A DNA stretch of 64,000 bases from Psococerastis gibbosa. Lineage: Eukaryota > Arthropoda > Insecta > Psocodea > Psocidae. Position 1 is the stretch's first letter. Every line of letters starts with the position of its first letter. Below, piece after piece: positions 11,881 through 22,771 of the stretch. The position numbers and the translations under genes were made by a program. The notes under the pieces were generated by a model. It ran no database searches, was not told the DNA's origin, and saw nothing but the letters and a program-made list of their open reading frames with translations. The stretch covers positions 62,001-126,000 of the forward strand of contig OZ020490.1 in NCBI GenBank assembly GCA_963971405.1, written 5' to 3'.

Positions 11881-12145
11881 TAATATATGGCTGGGAAGAG
11901 AAAGAAATGTGGAAAATCCTTTAAGTAGTTTGAATTTTTTAAATAGATAACAACGCGGCCGAAAGAGGTTTTGTTGAAAATCGTGCGCACCCCTTGACGT
12001 TTCACACCCCCAAAGCTTGCTTGATCACCACAAATAGACTATAGCATGGCCTGAAAGAGGAAGAATAGACAGGCATGGGGATAATTTAAATTAAGATAGT
12101 ACTTCCACATCAGCCCAAAAACTTGCTTTAAACCCGCCCTTGCAA
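11881..12145 (+). repeat. Dispersed repeat, intact copy
   Basis: This matches 12454-13200 in the same orientation. Shared words include GAAATGTGGAAAA, CGCGGCCGAAA, CCTGAAAGAGGAAGAATAGAC and TTGCTTTAAACCC. This copy lacks the Penelope-like insertion and the small palindrome found in the second copy, so it records the pre-insertion state. The family is not classified. Confidence 0.75.
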
Positions 12146-12601
12146 TTCAATAGCGATTGCTGGAAATGCGTAATTTTTTTTTACAAATTTTGTGTTCCAC
12201 TCGTGTTTAAGGGGTGAAGGGGTAAATTTGAAAACTATATTTTTATACTCGTTTGAAACAATCTTAATTCATACTGCTTCTAATGAGACATTAAAAATTA
12301 ATTTCGGTTGAAAATTGCAGACTATGGAATTGATTTGCTCTATATATGTAATTGGAAAAGTACCATTTGAACCTGTTTTCCACCGAAACACGGATGACTT
12401 GAACACTCACCTGAGCCTGAACGGAGAAACGGACAGTGTAATCTGTGTAAAACTGAATATATGTCTGGAAAGAGTATGAAATGTGGAAAAGAACTAAAGA
12501 CGCGGCCGAAAAAGGCCTATTTTCGATGAAAATTTGGGCGCACCTCGTCATGTTTCCACCCCCAAAAGTCGAACCCCTTGCCCTATCACGACTGAGGCGA
12601 T

Positions 12602-12675
12602 TATTCCACCTACGTTAATAGTCAATAGTAATAGTCAATAGTAAATGTGGTATTGACTATTGGCGTAGGTGGAAT
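12602..12675. repeat. Short palindrome
   Basis: TATTCCACCTACG...ATAGTCAATAG at 12602-12627 is complementary to CTATTGACTATTGGCGTAGG at 12652-12671 and beyond. It can fold into a stem of about 24 bp, and part of the stem sequence (aatagtcaatagt) is repeated in the loop. It is absent from the sister repeat at 11881-12145. It may be a very small fold-back element. Confidence 0.6.
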
Positions 12676-12717
12676 ATGCGCCTGAAAGAGGAAGAATAGA
12701 CGAAGACATGCGTATAA

Positions 12718-13128
12718 CATAAATAATTAGATTACTCGTGACTTCGTGGTATTTCATTTTAATAAACAAAAAATAACAAAAACTTTTTTTAGAAAAACTT
12801 GTTATAACAACCCGAATTAGTAAAACCCAAATAATCGTTAAGAAATTAACTTTGTCTAAGAAACCCACTTGTGTTAGTATAAAACCCTGAGCGCTTTCGG
12901 CAAGAACTGCCATCTACAGAGGGAAACCCACTAGCACAGTTACACCTTATCTGCGATTTGAGACTTGCTCAACTCGAGGAGAAGATGCAATTGTTTTATG
13001 TGGGTTTTATACTAACACAAGTGGGTTTCTTAGACAAAGTTAATTTCTTAACGATTATTTGGGTTTTACTAATTCGGGTTGTTATAACAAGTTTTTCTAA
13101 AACTCTAAGTTTTTGTTATTTTTTGTTT
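12718..13128. mobile_element. Fold-back Penelope-like element fragment, 411 bp
   Basis: Flanked by an exact 12-bp target duplication ACATGCGTATAA (12706-12717 and 13129-13140). The left part (12718 to about 12990) is the minus-oriented 3' end of the Penelope-like family whose coding copy is at 30423-32148. The right part (about 13001-13128) is an inverted copy of the internal terminal segment (gggttttatactaacacaag...). There is no coding sequence. The two arms together would form a hairpin. Confidence 0.85.
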
Positions 13129-13200
13129 ACATGCGTATAATTTAAATTGAGATAGACCTTCTACATCTGCCCAAAAAGTTGCTTTAAACCCACGTTACTG

Positions 13201-13719
13201 GCCCGCGTTACCGACCTGCGTTAGGCTACACTTTTTCGTACATGCACCTAGTGTTCCAGCCAGCGCTCATCGATTTATATTAGGCGTTGTCACTTCAAAA
13301 AAACTACCTATACAACACCCTATTATATGGCTCGGGCCTACTCATAATGCCCACGATAGCTGGGCCCTGAATGATGGTAGGCTCAGTGGAAATGGATCTG
13401 GATCATTGAGTTACACATATTATAGGCCTTTGTAAAGACTTGGGGCAGTCATGATTTTTAATGTTTAAGTTGTATGAAAACTAAAATAATGGGTGAGACT
13501 ACCTTATATTGTCCTATACTCCTATAGTATCTGTGTATGATGGAGGTGTGGTGGCCTTCTTAGTACACGAAAACATAAAATTTGACTAACTTGAAAAAAT
13601 GTCATGGTACTGTGCGTGTCATCTCTTCGAATGAAAGAGATTCACTAGATTTTAGTTTGAATAGGTCTAACAATTGTTGCTGACAGTACGGTAATATTAT
13701 TATCCTCATGTTTTTGCAG
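13201..13719. other. Intergenic DNA, nothing recognised
   Basis: AT-rich. No gene or element boundary was identified. Confidence 0.35.
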
Positions 13720-13829
13720 CAGTCCATTATTTGCTACAATGGCTGGACTTTGGTCAGGCCTGATATTAAGTTCAGGAATAATGTGGTGGTGGTGCCATTC
13801 AAGAACACGTAGATCAGAACATGGAGTAG
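13720..13829 (+). CDS. Candidate small coding exon (from ATG 13739)
   Basis: A pyrimidine-rich acceptor (catgtttttgcag, ending 13719) and a consensus donor (GTAG|GTAAGT, exon end 13829) bound a 110-bp segment. An ATG at 13739 opens a 30-codon frame beginning MAGLWSGLILSSGIMWWW and ending in phase 1, a possible membrane or signal segment. A second frame also reads plausibly (GWTLVRPDIKF) to a TAG. I recognise neither, and found no partner exon. It lies 500 bp from the convergent glycosyltransferase 3' end, so it could be chance. Confidence 0.25.
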
Positions 13830-14329
13830 GTAAGTAATAATAATTTAAATACTTTCAACTTTGTCATAGTCATAAACATTAATGAACTCCGTCAAAAGAA
13901 TATTTCTAAAACTATTCGACTTCCCGTTTTGGGCACTAGATCATCGTCAATTTAACAAAGCTTAACAATAATTATTTATTGTTGTACAAACAAACGGCTG
14001 TGACTTGTCAGTTGCATAATTAAATAGTAAGACTAGCATTTGAACAAACCTTAATAGGCCTGCTAATATCCATACACTAGTGAAATTTAAATAGTCTAAT
14101 GTAACATAATTTTGAGTATGCCTAAAAATAGGCTAATACGCCGATATACATTTAAAATGTCCACAAAACTTATTCAATGAGCGGAGTACTTATTTTAAGA
14201 TCAATGAGGGAAAAGTTAGCAATTTTTTATATAAATATAAAAAATACTTATCTTAAGATGGGCTAAGCCGATATTTTTGTCTTCATTCGTAGGTCATTCA
14301 ATTCAATTAGGCTATTCATTGAAATAAAA

Positions 14330-17300
14330 CTAGTTTTGAGGGAAGATAAAAAATCTGTGAAAATATACAGGTGCTCTTTTTTGTTGTGGGGCCCTTTGTC
14401 TTAGGGCTTCCACCAAAGTCGCATTGGTCCTGGCAGGCAGTACAATGGGCCTGATTACAGTCACCTGCTCGTTGTTCTTCATAAGCCAGCATTGGTCGCT
14501 TTTCGTTACATTATTACACAGCTGTGGGAAACCCAACATTGCAATGCCCTTTTTGGAGGTGACTATGGTCCTATCAATGAGATCGCTTTCAAATGACTTG
14601 CCGAGTTGGGAGGCGTTGCACATTTGTCTCATGAGGTCGAAGACCCTGGCGTGGCAGCTGTCGCGGGCGGCCAGAACGCCCACCCGGTCGTTATACATCC
14701 CCACCACCAAATTTCCTTTGCCTTGCTCAAAAACAGTTTTGTTGAGAGCTTTAAGTGGGCACCAGAATGGCGATAAAACGATTCCACCATACCTCCACAA
14801 CGTAAGAAGCTGTGCCTTGAACAGTAACTGTCTGAGTGTATGACCTTCTTTTAGAGTATCTCCAAAAATGGAATCACTGAAGAATGCAGTGGGGTTATGA
14901 ATTAAGTAATGGAAATTGTGATATTTGAGCTTGAGAGCTTCGTAGTGGGCCAGGTCGACGGGCTGGTTGGTGTACCTGTTGACGAGGACCAGGTACACCT
15001 CGGCAAACCTGTGCAGCTGCAGACAACTCTCAAGATTTTCAATTTTCTGCTTGCTCTGGACATCGCTGTGGTTTACATCGACAATGAAAATTTTGCGGGT
15101 AGGACGAGCCAAAAGTTTTCCTGAAAACCAAAATAAAAATGGCATTCAGTGAGTTGCTGCGCCATTGCCATATGCTCCTAAAATAGCGCTTGTATTGTCT
15201 ATTACCGCTACAACATTTTCTTCAAGATTTCTTTTACTTTTGTTAGTATCTAGATACGAAGTTAATTTATTCACTTTCCATTTTTGTGTTGTTTTTGCGA
15301 AAATGTTAATTTCAAAAGGGTGATCACGCAGCCAAAGTTGACTGATTGTTGTTTAATATTGCTTAAATGCTTTATAGAATTATTATTATACGCTACTATA
15401 CTATAGACAGTATATAGGTACATTGCGGTGTTATATATATTATGGTATATATAACACAAAATTAACTTTGGTATAGTAGATATTGATCGATGGGACGATT
15501 GTATGGTCTAGAGCGGGCAGACTAAATTAATATTTTACAACACAGTAAAGTAATGGCAGGGGATGCCATATTGGAACATAAGTTATCCATAATTTCTTCC
15601 AAAAACAATTATTTATTCAAACCCAAAATAACTTTTCTTGGGAAAGAAAACGGTTCGGTGTTATTGTATATTATATACATGAAGTTATAGAAAGCATAAC
15701 ACGTAAAACAAGCCTGAAGTTTGAAAGCATAGATGGAAAGGTTCCGCGAACAACTATTTTTCAGTCATCTGTCATGAAAATAGAGTCTGGGCGAGCGACA
15801 TTTTGGGTTTTGCCGCTGTTTTTCAGATAAACTTGGAGTTTGTGGAGGATAAAACATCACAAAATTCAGTTAGCCCCAAATATCCCGAGGGATGAGTTTT
15901 GTGAACGTACTGCTACTTTGCCTCATAATCCATCAAGTAATTTGGCCACAAATCAACGAAGAGACAGACAAACGGACAGACGGAAAAAACACTTTTATGG
16001 GATAGGCTACTATAGTAGGGCTGTGACCTCAAAACGTGTACATCAAGTGAAATCTCAAAATCCAACACTTGGACCATATCACAAAGCTTTTCATGTACTA
16101 AGCGTTTAGGCCTAGATAGGAAAGGAGTAACGATAATAATTATAATTGCAGCTCTAAAAGTCAAACAAAGCTACAACTAACTGTCAACTCGGGCTATTTG
16201 AAGTTTGAACCTTTTTCGGTCTTTGACTTCGGTCTTCGGACCTTGACGGTCACAAAAACGTTTCTTCGTTTTTTTCTGCCAGATCTAATTAAATCAAACT
16301 CAAAATTAAATTGCTGTTGAAGGAAGCATTGGGATAGGGATTGGTTGCAGCTCGTCCTACAGTCATGCTGCCAACCAATTATTGGACTTGTTAGTGTGCT
16401 GTTTCACACCATTGCATAACCACATGTTTGCAGAGATGAACTTACATTTCTGCAAACTTTTCAAGACATCCAGCCGGTTTCCACTTGTCAGTTGCAAATA
16501 CCATTTGCAGGTCGTGGGGTCTACTGGATATTGCAAAAACCAACAAATAGGTACATATATTTAGGCGTTGACATAGATTAACAACTGAGGTGGTTAGTGA
16601 GATAAGCAAGCTATTTTTATAAGGGTAGGCTACCATACTATAAGCCATGCTAGATTTAAACTCTTACGACAAGACAAGTGTACTTTGCGACAGTTGAAGC
16701 AAATTAAAAACTGAGCGTCCTTGCCGGGGGAGGAGCACACCCTACCAATTTACAACTATCCATCTGCCAGCTTAAATGAGAAACTGGCCTTGCCAAACCT
16801 ACATCAACTAATGCGCAACAACTAGCAAAAAAAGGTACAATAATATAAACCAGTGACGGTCTGTGGACAATGTGTCGCTGCAGACCACCCCTTACATCTA
16901 TATTATTATTGTATTTTTGCTTTCCAATTTAAATAAGGAAAGCTTTGTGACGGTCGAAATTTTCGATTCCGAAATTTCAACGGATTGACACGTTTTGAGG
17001 TCCCAGGAACCAAAAAAGTGGTTTTTACGAAATGTCTGTCTGTCTGCCTGTGCGTCGATTTCCGGGCAAACTACTCGGTCGAGCTTGATGAAATTCGGCA
17101 TGTAGGTTCACAAAAATCATGCCTCGGAACAATTTTTATTTGGGGCTATCTTAATTTGGGGGGTTTTATTCTCAAAAAACTCCTAAAAAAACGTCTAAAA
17201 AAATTATTTCTCAAAAACGGCTGCAACGATTTCTTTTAAATTCACATATATTGTAGTCGTTATTAATATTAACGAAATGCGTGGGGTCGCTTGCCCCTTG

Positions 17301-19205
17301 ATAGGTTGCTTCTTGGGGTAAAAATATAAAAATAACTAAATTTTAATGAAAAATGACTAAAAAATAATTTTTCTGCGAAACCTTTCTATCGATGATTTCT
17401 ACCTTCAGGCTTGTTCTAGGTGTTAAATTGAGTAACGAAACCGGACAGGTTGCTTTTCCAGAAAACAGAAAAGTATTTGGTTTTGCTAAAAAAAATGTTT
17501 TTTTGAAAAAAAAATATAGAAAATTCACGCTCAAATGCATTGCGTGCCCTGCCAGTATTGCTGTGTGGTAATGTGTTGGTCTGACCTATCTAGAATTTAC
17601 CTCACCTCCAGTGACGTCAGGGGGACACCCCCCCCCCCCCCCGAGATATCGGAAATTTAACCATAGGAAAATTATTTACCATGATATTACTCATTTTCTC
17701 TATCTACTAATTTTGATAAATTGGAAGGCATGTTCGAGGAAACTCGGACCGGTTCTTTAAATAATTAGAAGGCTTACAGGGATATCACTATATTTAGCTT
17801 ACAGTACGATTTTAGTGTACCGGTACGACAAAGTTGTTATGAAACTTTTTTTATAAGTTGTTGGTGGTCCACCGGTTGGAAACCACTGATAAAAACACAA
17901 ATCGGACCAACAGGGTTGGTTCAACATAGGGTAGGGACGAGATTATAACCGGGGGCAAAACTTACGTACATTCAAGCCCGACCCATACATTGTTCATTTC
18001 ACTATTTTATTTATTTACATTATTATTTTTCCCTTCTCATATTCTAAGTATTATGTTTACCGTATTAATAATAATTTAGTTTGTTTATGTCAGTCTTTTA
18101 AGTTAGTTTATATCAACGCGACCAAGTTCCATATACACCTCCGATGAGCTGTTATTATCTCCGGTCTCATAATGGTGACGACAATGGATCCCCCCCCCCT
18201 ATCCTTCTTTTTTCTCTTTTTTTCTCTTCCTCTCTTGTTTGTTCTCCATTTAATTTTAAGCATATATCAATAAATAATACTATTAATGTATTTTTGTTTT
18301 TTAAGGTTAGCATGAAAAGGAGACTTAATAGCCTTATTGTTCGCCTTTTGTTTTGTTTTTTGCAATAAAGTCGTTTTCAATTCAATTCAATTAGTACCTA
18401 ATTAATCTTAGCATAAGGGGCCCATCACGGGAAGATTCTAACGATGCCCCTCTGAACCACTAATACTAAAATAGTGTAGGCTACCTACTTTTTCATGGAA
18501 TAAAGATTTACGTTTTACTTTATTATTGTAAAGGGGACAATAAAGAACGCTGCCATGGCAACAGCTCATTGCGTGGGTTCAAGCTGACAATTAAAAATTG
18601 ACAATTACCATCAGTTACCATATGACTTATAGGGAAAATTTGTATGTGAAATGCATACCATGGTGGGGCGTAGTGGGAGTAGAGGTTGCCAACAGGTAGA
18701 CCCCCAGCAGCAGGCAGAGACCGACCAGCGGCAGCGCCACCACGGCCGCGAGCCACGTCTTCCGGCCTCTCCGCCACTCGTCCGGCTCCATCGCTGGCTC
18801 CTCTACCAACCGCAGCTTGTCCGAAACGCTGCAAATAGTATCAATTCATAATTATTCATCATGGCCTTCCATTATTCATGTACTGTATAACTTTAGAAGC
18901 CTCTGCTGTGCGGGCTGCTGGCTGCGAAACATATATAGTGATTACAAAATCGGTTTTATAATCTAAGGTCACTTTATTTCCGTGTTATATCTGGTACTAC
19001 AATGAGCCAGCGGTGTGTACGACGGGAGAGTACACATATTGTGGTTTTGTGTTGGGATGCTTACACTACCGTCACAAGAAAATGATGAACACCTCGTGTG
19101 CTCCAAGAGACGGAGAACTGGTTATGTACAGGTGTTGTGTACTTACCAGACGCGGGCGGGCAGCACAGGTCCACTGGGGTTGACACTCGCACCAGCTTCG
19201 GCCAT
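14330..19205 (-). CDS. Alpha-1,4-glycosyltransferase-like protein lacking DxD, three exons, 339 aa
   Basis: Resembles the family of lactosylceramide 4-alpha-galactosyltransferase and alpha-1,4-N-acetylglucosaminyltransferase (Gly_transf_sug plus Gb3_synth domains), Golgi type II enzymes that extend glycolipids or mucin glycans. The exons are 19205-19147, 18828-18659 and 15120-14330, and the phases agree (2, then 1). The N-tail of about 44 residues starts MAEAGASVNPSGPVLPARV. A single membrane anchor follows at about 45-68 (LAAVVALPLVGLCLLLGVYL), then stem and catalytic-like domain. The family's conserved YGGIYLDTD site reads YGGIVLSPF (residues 187-195), so both aspartates are replaced (S193, F195). 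There are five N-glycosylation sequons near N93, N203, N245, N280 and N309. The frame is intact and the length normal, so it is probably a divergent paralogue or pseudoenzyme, not a dead copy. Intron 2 carries two TCTG-core repeat copies and a possible LINE tail. Confidence 0.85.
15638..16107 (-). repeat. TCTG-core repeat, old diverged copy
   Basis: Collinear with the minus-strand copies elsewhere (gcctgaag, attcagttagccccaaat, gacagac tract, acctcaaaacgtgta, cacaaagctttt) but with many substitutions. It lies in intron 2 of the glycosyltransferase gene. Confidence 0.75.
16919..17754 (+). repeat. TCTG-core repeat, near full length
   Basis: Starts with the GCTTTCC...GGAAAGC hairpin and ends AACTCGGACCGGTT. 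It includes the (TCTG)n core, the conserved CTCACCTCCAGTGACGTCAG block and a C-run of more than 15. It lies in glycosyltransferase intron 2. Its segment 17032-17370 is identical to 32480-32818. Confidence 0.9.
18000..18395 (+). mobile_element. Possible LINE 3' tail
   Basis: A T-rich stretch ends in AATAAAGTCGTTTT followed by tandem TCAAT units (ttcaattcaattcaatt, 18376-18391). An AATAAA followed by a short tandem tail is typical of the 3' end of several non-LTR retrotransposon clades. No reverse transcriptase is present. It lies inside glycosyltransferase intron 2. Confidence 0.4.
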
Positions 19206-21089
19206 GCCTGCGGTATACCTCAATTACTGCTTACTGGCTGAGTATAAGACCGCTGACTGGCTACTGTGTTCGAACAGGCTCCCTACGCTACACAAGGTCA
19301 GGGACCAAGGTTTCTTCATAATTGAAAAATGTGTCCTCACATGCATATTGTTGTGCATTGATTGTGTTAGTCACGTACTGGTATTATCGTCAGGTTGATA
19401 TGGTGCATATTTTCAGGTGTCAGGTACAGAGCTGATGCTGACTCTGTTCGTATGAGGGCCGGGGACACTTGAGCTTTTATTTACTGATGTAAACAATTAA
19501 TAAATATACACGAATTATTATTATCGTGCATTACAATTAAGGTACAGGTACCGTATGAAAAGTCAGTCCCTTTCATCGTTGCGTGGGACATTTGTATCTC
19601 CTTATGGTAGGCCTACCAAGGCCGTGCCCAGAGTGGTGTTCCAAGGTGTCCGAAATAAAAGGGATTTACAGGGGATAGAATAAAATAATATAAAAAAAGT
19701 TTGACCCTCTCCCAAACAAAAGCTAGGCTCGGCATTGTAAGTACCATTAATACTTAATAGGCTATAGTATTACTACAATATATACAGTATATTGTACACC
19801 CATAGGGAGATCATTTATTGAGTCTGTACGGTGTATTGTAATTAATACAGTGTAGCTTGTCGATGGACGATGCAATTGAATAGGCAGTGTAGACTTGAAT
19901 TGGTTTGTATTGCAGTGCTTCGACTCAAGTTAGAGTAATTTAACACACAGTGGTTACAATATGAGCTGTGAGACGAGAACGATACATGCTTACAATTAAT
20001 ATTGAATTTGATCCAGCCTGCTTCCATATAGAAAAACCAACTCTGTGTCCACAGCTAAAGGAGCTGATGAGACACAGAGGGTAGATTAAAGATATTATTG
20101 AATAAGAGAAATAAATACGTAAAAGGAAGATTGAGGAATATTGAATTATCTGAATGTGAACAGCGCCATCTACCGGGAAAAAGGTGAAGCTGGAAGCAGA
20201 CTGGTTATTACACATGTGGGACTAAGTGGTCCCCACAACAGTATATCAGTCCTGCCTGGATTTATAAATAGGCCGTACAGGCGGCAGATTTCAGAGGATA
20301 AAAGTCAAACACGTTCAGTGGTTTTCCCATGGTTTTTTTATACTTTCAATAAATCCCCTTTACTAAAAATGGAAAATTACTATTTTAGAAAGGTATGTAC
20401 ATGGGGCGGCGGAAATATAAATCCGGCACTGCGGTATATACAGTATATTGTTCGTAAGTTAGGAATAGTATGACTTCTTCTTCACGTTACAGCCGCCTGG
20501 CTGGTTGGCAGCAAAATGGGGCATTGATGTCTCCACTCCCCTCGATCCTGGCACGCCCTCTTCAGCTCCACGTATGCACGGGTTAAGCGCCAAAATCATT
20601 ATTTTGAGTTATTATCTTTTTTTATGCCATCATGTCTCCTTACCACTTCATACCAGAATATAATTATCTCAAAAAATACTTATGATATACTTATTAGACA
20701 ACCTAACAAATTAAAAAACTGTCCAACATTGTGATGAAAAAAGAATTGGAAAAGTCGAAAAAGTGAAAGAAACGTACTAAGCGCCACCATGTAAAACCCA
20801 AGTAACGGGCCAAGTCCAATACGCATTGACCTATGTGCTAAGTGCCAGGGTTCATGAAAAGAACAATTAACTTTACAAAAAATCCATTTTTCAGCGCAAG
20901 CCTTTGGCCATAAGACAGGACATGCGGATAGGGCAGGACAACTGCAACTAAAATTTTGCCACTTTCGCTTGGCGCTGTTTACAAGGCCATGTCACTTGGA
21001 TCGTATTTATAAGCGATAAAACGAATTTCCAATTTTTTGCGCTTGAACCGGTTTTTCTTTCCACGCTTGGTCATAGCCTATGTCCACGA
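19206..21089. other. Intergenic DNA between glycosyltransferase and chitin-binding gene
   Basis: The first 100-200 bp should hold the glycosyltransferase promoter, but I see no clear core element. The rest is AT-rich with one diverged MITE (19617-19737). Short open frames lack splice or family support. Confidence 0.4.
19617..19737. mobile_element. Diverged copy of the CAAGGCCGT hAT-type MITE
   Basis: The left end CAAGGCCGTGCCCAGA and the right end GGCTCGGCATTG resemble the termini of 10376-10688. I could not find a matching 8-bp duplication, so this is probably an old copy. Confidence 0.4.
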
Positions 21090-21420
21090 AATTCATGTCT
21101 CGGGACAATGCTTTATTTTCGGTTAACTCAATTTTGGGCGGTTTTACCCTATTAAATTAAAAAAAAACAAATGTTTCATTAAAAGATAATACTTTATACT
21201 TTTTTCTTTAAAATCACACACATCTTATTTTAGTCGTTAGGCCTATTAATGTAAATGAAACCCAATAAATGACTTGCCCCTTGGTTCTCGGACAAACAAC
21301 AAAAACAAGGAAAGACTCAATTTTCATTTTAAAATATCTTAAAAAATAAGTTTTCTGTGGAACCTTTCAACCGTTGCAAAAGAGTTAAAAACCCGAGCAT
21401 GCTGCTTTCCCTTGTAACAT
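21090..21420 (+). repeat. TCTG-core repeat, old fragment
   Basis: Keeps the order of family words (tctcgggacaatgc, aactcaatttt..gcggtttta, cttgccccttg, ttttctgtggaacctttc) but lacks the ends and the TCTG core. Strongly diverged. Confidence 0.65.
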
Positions 21421-21907
21421 TTTGTATGTCTAGTAAGAAATAAAAAATATTTTATTCATTAAATTAAGGATATTGCATACCCTGCAGTGATTATGATTGG
21501 TTTGCTTGTTCTATAGACTATTTAATCGTCCCATCGCTCAATCCACTGCTTTGGGTTAGGGAAAGTCGAGGCAACCGAAATGTAACCCTATGACAATTTT
21601 TTACTATGCAACTACTCATATTATCTATCTCAGTATGTTTTTCTTTCTCAAGATTATAGTTTTTCTCATTCTTATGAATTTTTACAGCTATTTTATGTTT
21701 CTTATTATACAAACAATCATAACTGTTACAAATTTATTAATTAATCCTTGGGGGCCCCCCTGCCACCAATTAATTATTGGAATTTGCCGTTGGCCTGTTG
21801 TAATGATGTAAAATTTATACGATTTATTTCATTGTCTTTTATCTAATTATTATTGATAGGTCTATACTATGATAAATAGGAAAGTATGCACGGGTTGTTT
21901 TATACAG

Positions 21908-22771
21908 TTTATTTGGACACATCACTTCCACCATTCACATTACAGCAAATTACAGGCACTACAATGCACACTTCGTAGCGTCTTTAATGAACAACGAATT
22001 TAAGTTAATACAGTTTATACATGGCACAAACGGCTAAGCTACAACAACTACAATACGTACGAACTTATAACAACTACGCGCTATTCCCCATTTCCTTAAT
22101 ACAGGTCGCTCAAGCTGATTTTGTACGATAGGCCTGCTACGATACGAGTATGGCCAATTGGCGACAATGTTGCCTTTTGCTCGGTACCTAGGTAGTCTAG
22201 TTCAAAGATTTAATTGCTGGCAACCATTTTCAATTTTCCTGTATTTTTAAATACTATTTTTCTACCTTGTACTAGTACCTAACAATTATTTTATTAATAA
22301 AGTAGAACAGTTTTTAATAATCAGTTCTTTGGTTGGCTGTAATACAGCCGCCAACTTCAGAATAATGTGTAACCTTGCGCCTAATATCGAACAATGCCAC
22401 TAGTTGTACAAAGAAAAACATTGGAACAGTTAAGCATCAATAAATGATTATCTAGACATCTAAAACATATACTATTATACAACCTACTTCGCTCAAGATA
22501 AAACTAATTGAGAGATGATCACTTGCTTTTGATTACCGTAATAATGTGTATAATTTTACAGTAAGTTGATTCTGAAAAACCAGTGATAACCCCTTGTGCC
22601 CTTATTTACAGAGGATACAGCCAGTGGTCGATCACAATATTATCCTACTTGTAGAAAATATTCGTTCAACATGTTTGGAGTATACCAGGTACTTGGTAAA
22701 GTACTCACTAAATAAATAATAAACTAGGCTAATAACTATTATAGATTTGTTCGTATTCTCAAAATATTTTC
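21908..22771 (-). other. Probable 3' UTR region of the chitin-binding gene
   Basis: Sequence directly after the stop codon at 22772. Possible minus-strand AATAAA signals are at 22295-22290 and 21913-21908. No other gene is visible. Which signal is used cannot be told from sequence. Confidence 0.4.

Larger units (their letters stand above)
12454..13200 (+). repeat. Dispersed repeat, copy split by insertions
   Basis: Second copy of the repeat at 11881-12145. It is broken by a palindromic insert (12602-12675) and by the Penelope-like insertion 12718-13128. Sequence collinear with the first copy resumes immediately after 13129 (atgcgtataatttaaattgagatag). Confidence 0.75.

Noticed and set aside
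18789-18791. ATG (MEPDEW) as start of the glycosyltransferase
   Set aside because: It has a fair start context, but an upstream exon (19205-19147) with its own ATG joins in matching phase 2 through a consensus donor and gives the normal family length. The inner ATG remains a possible alternative start.
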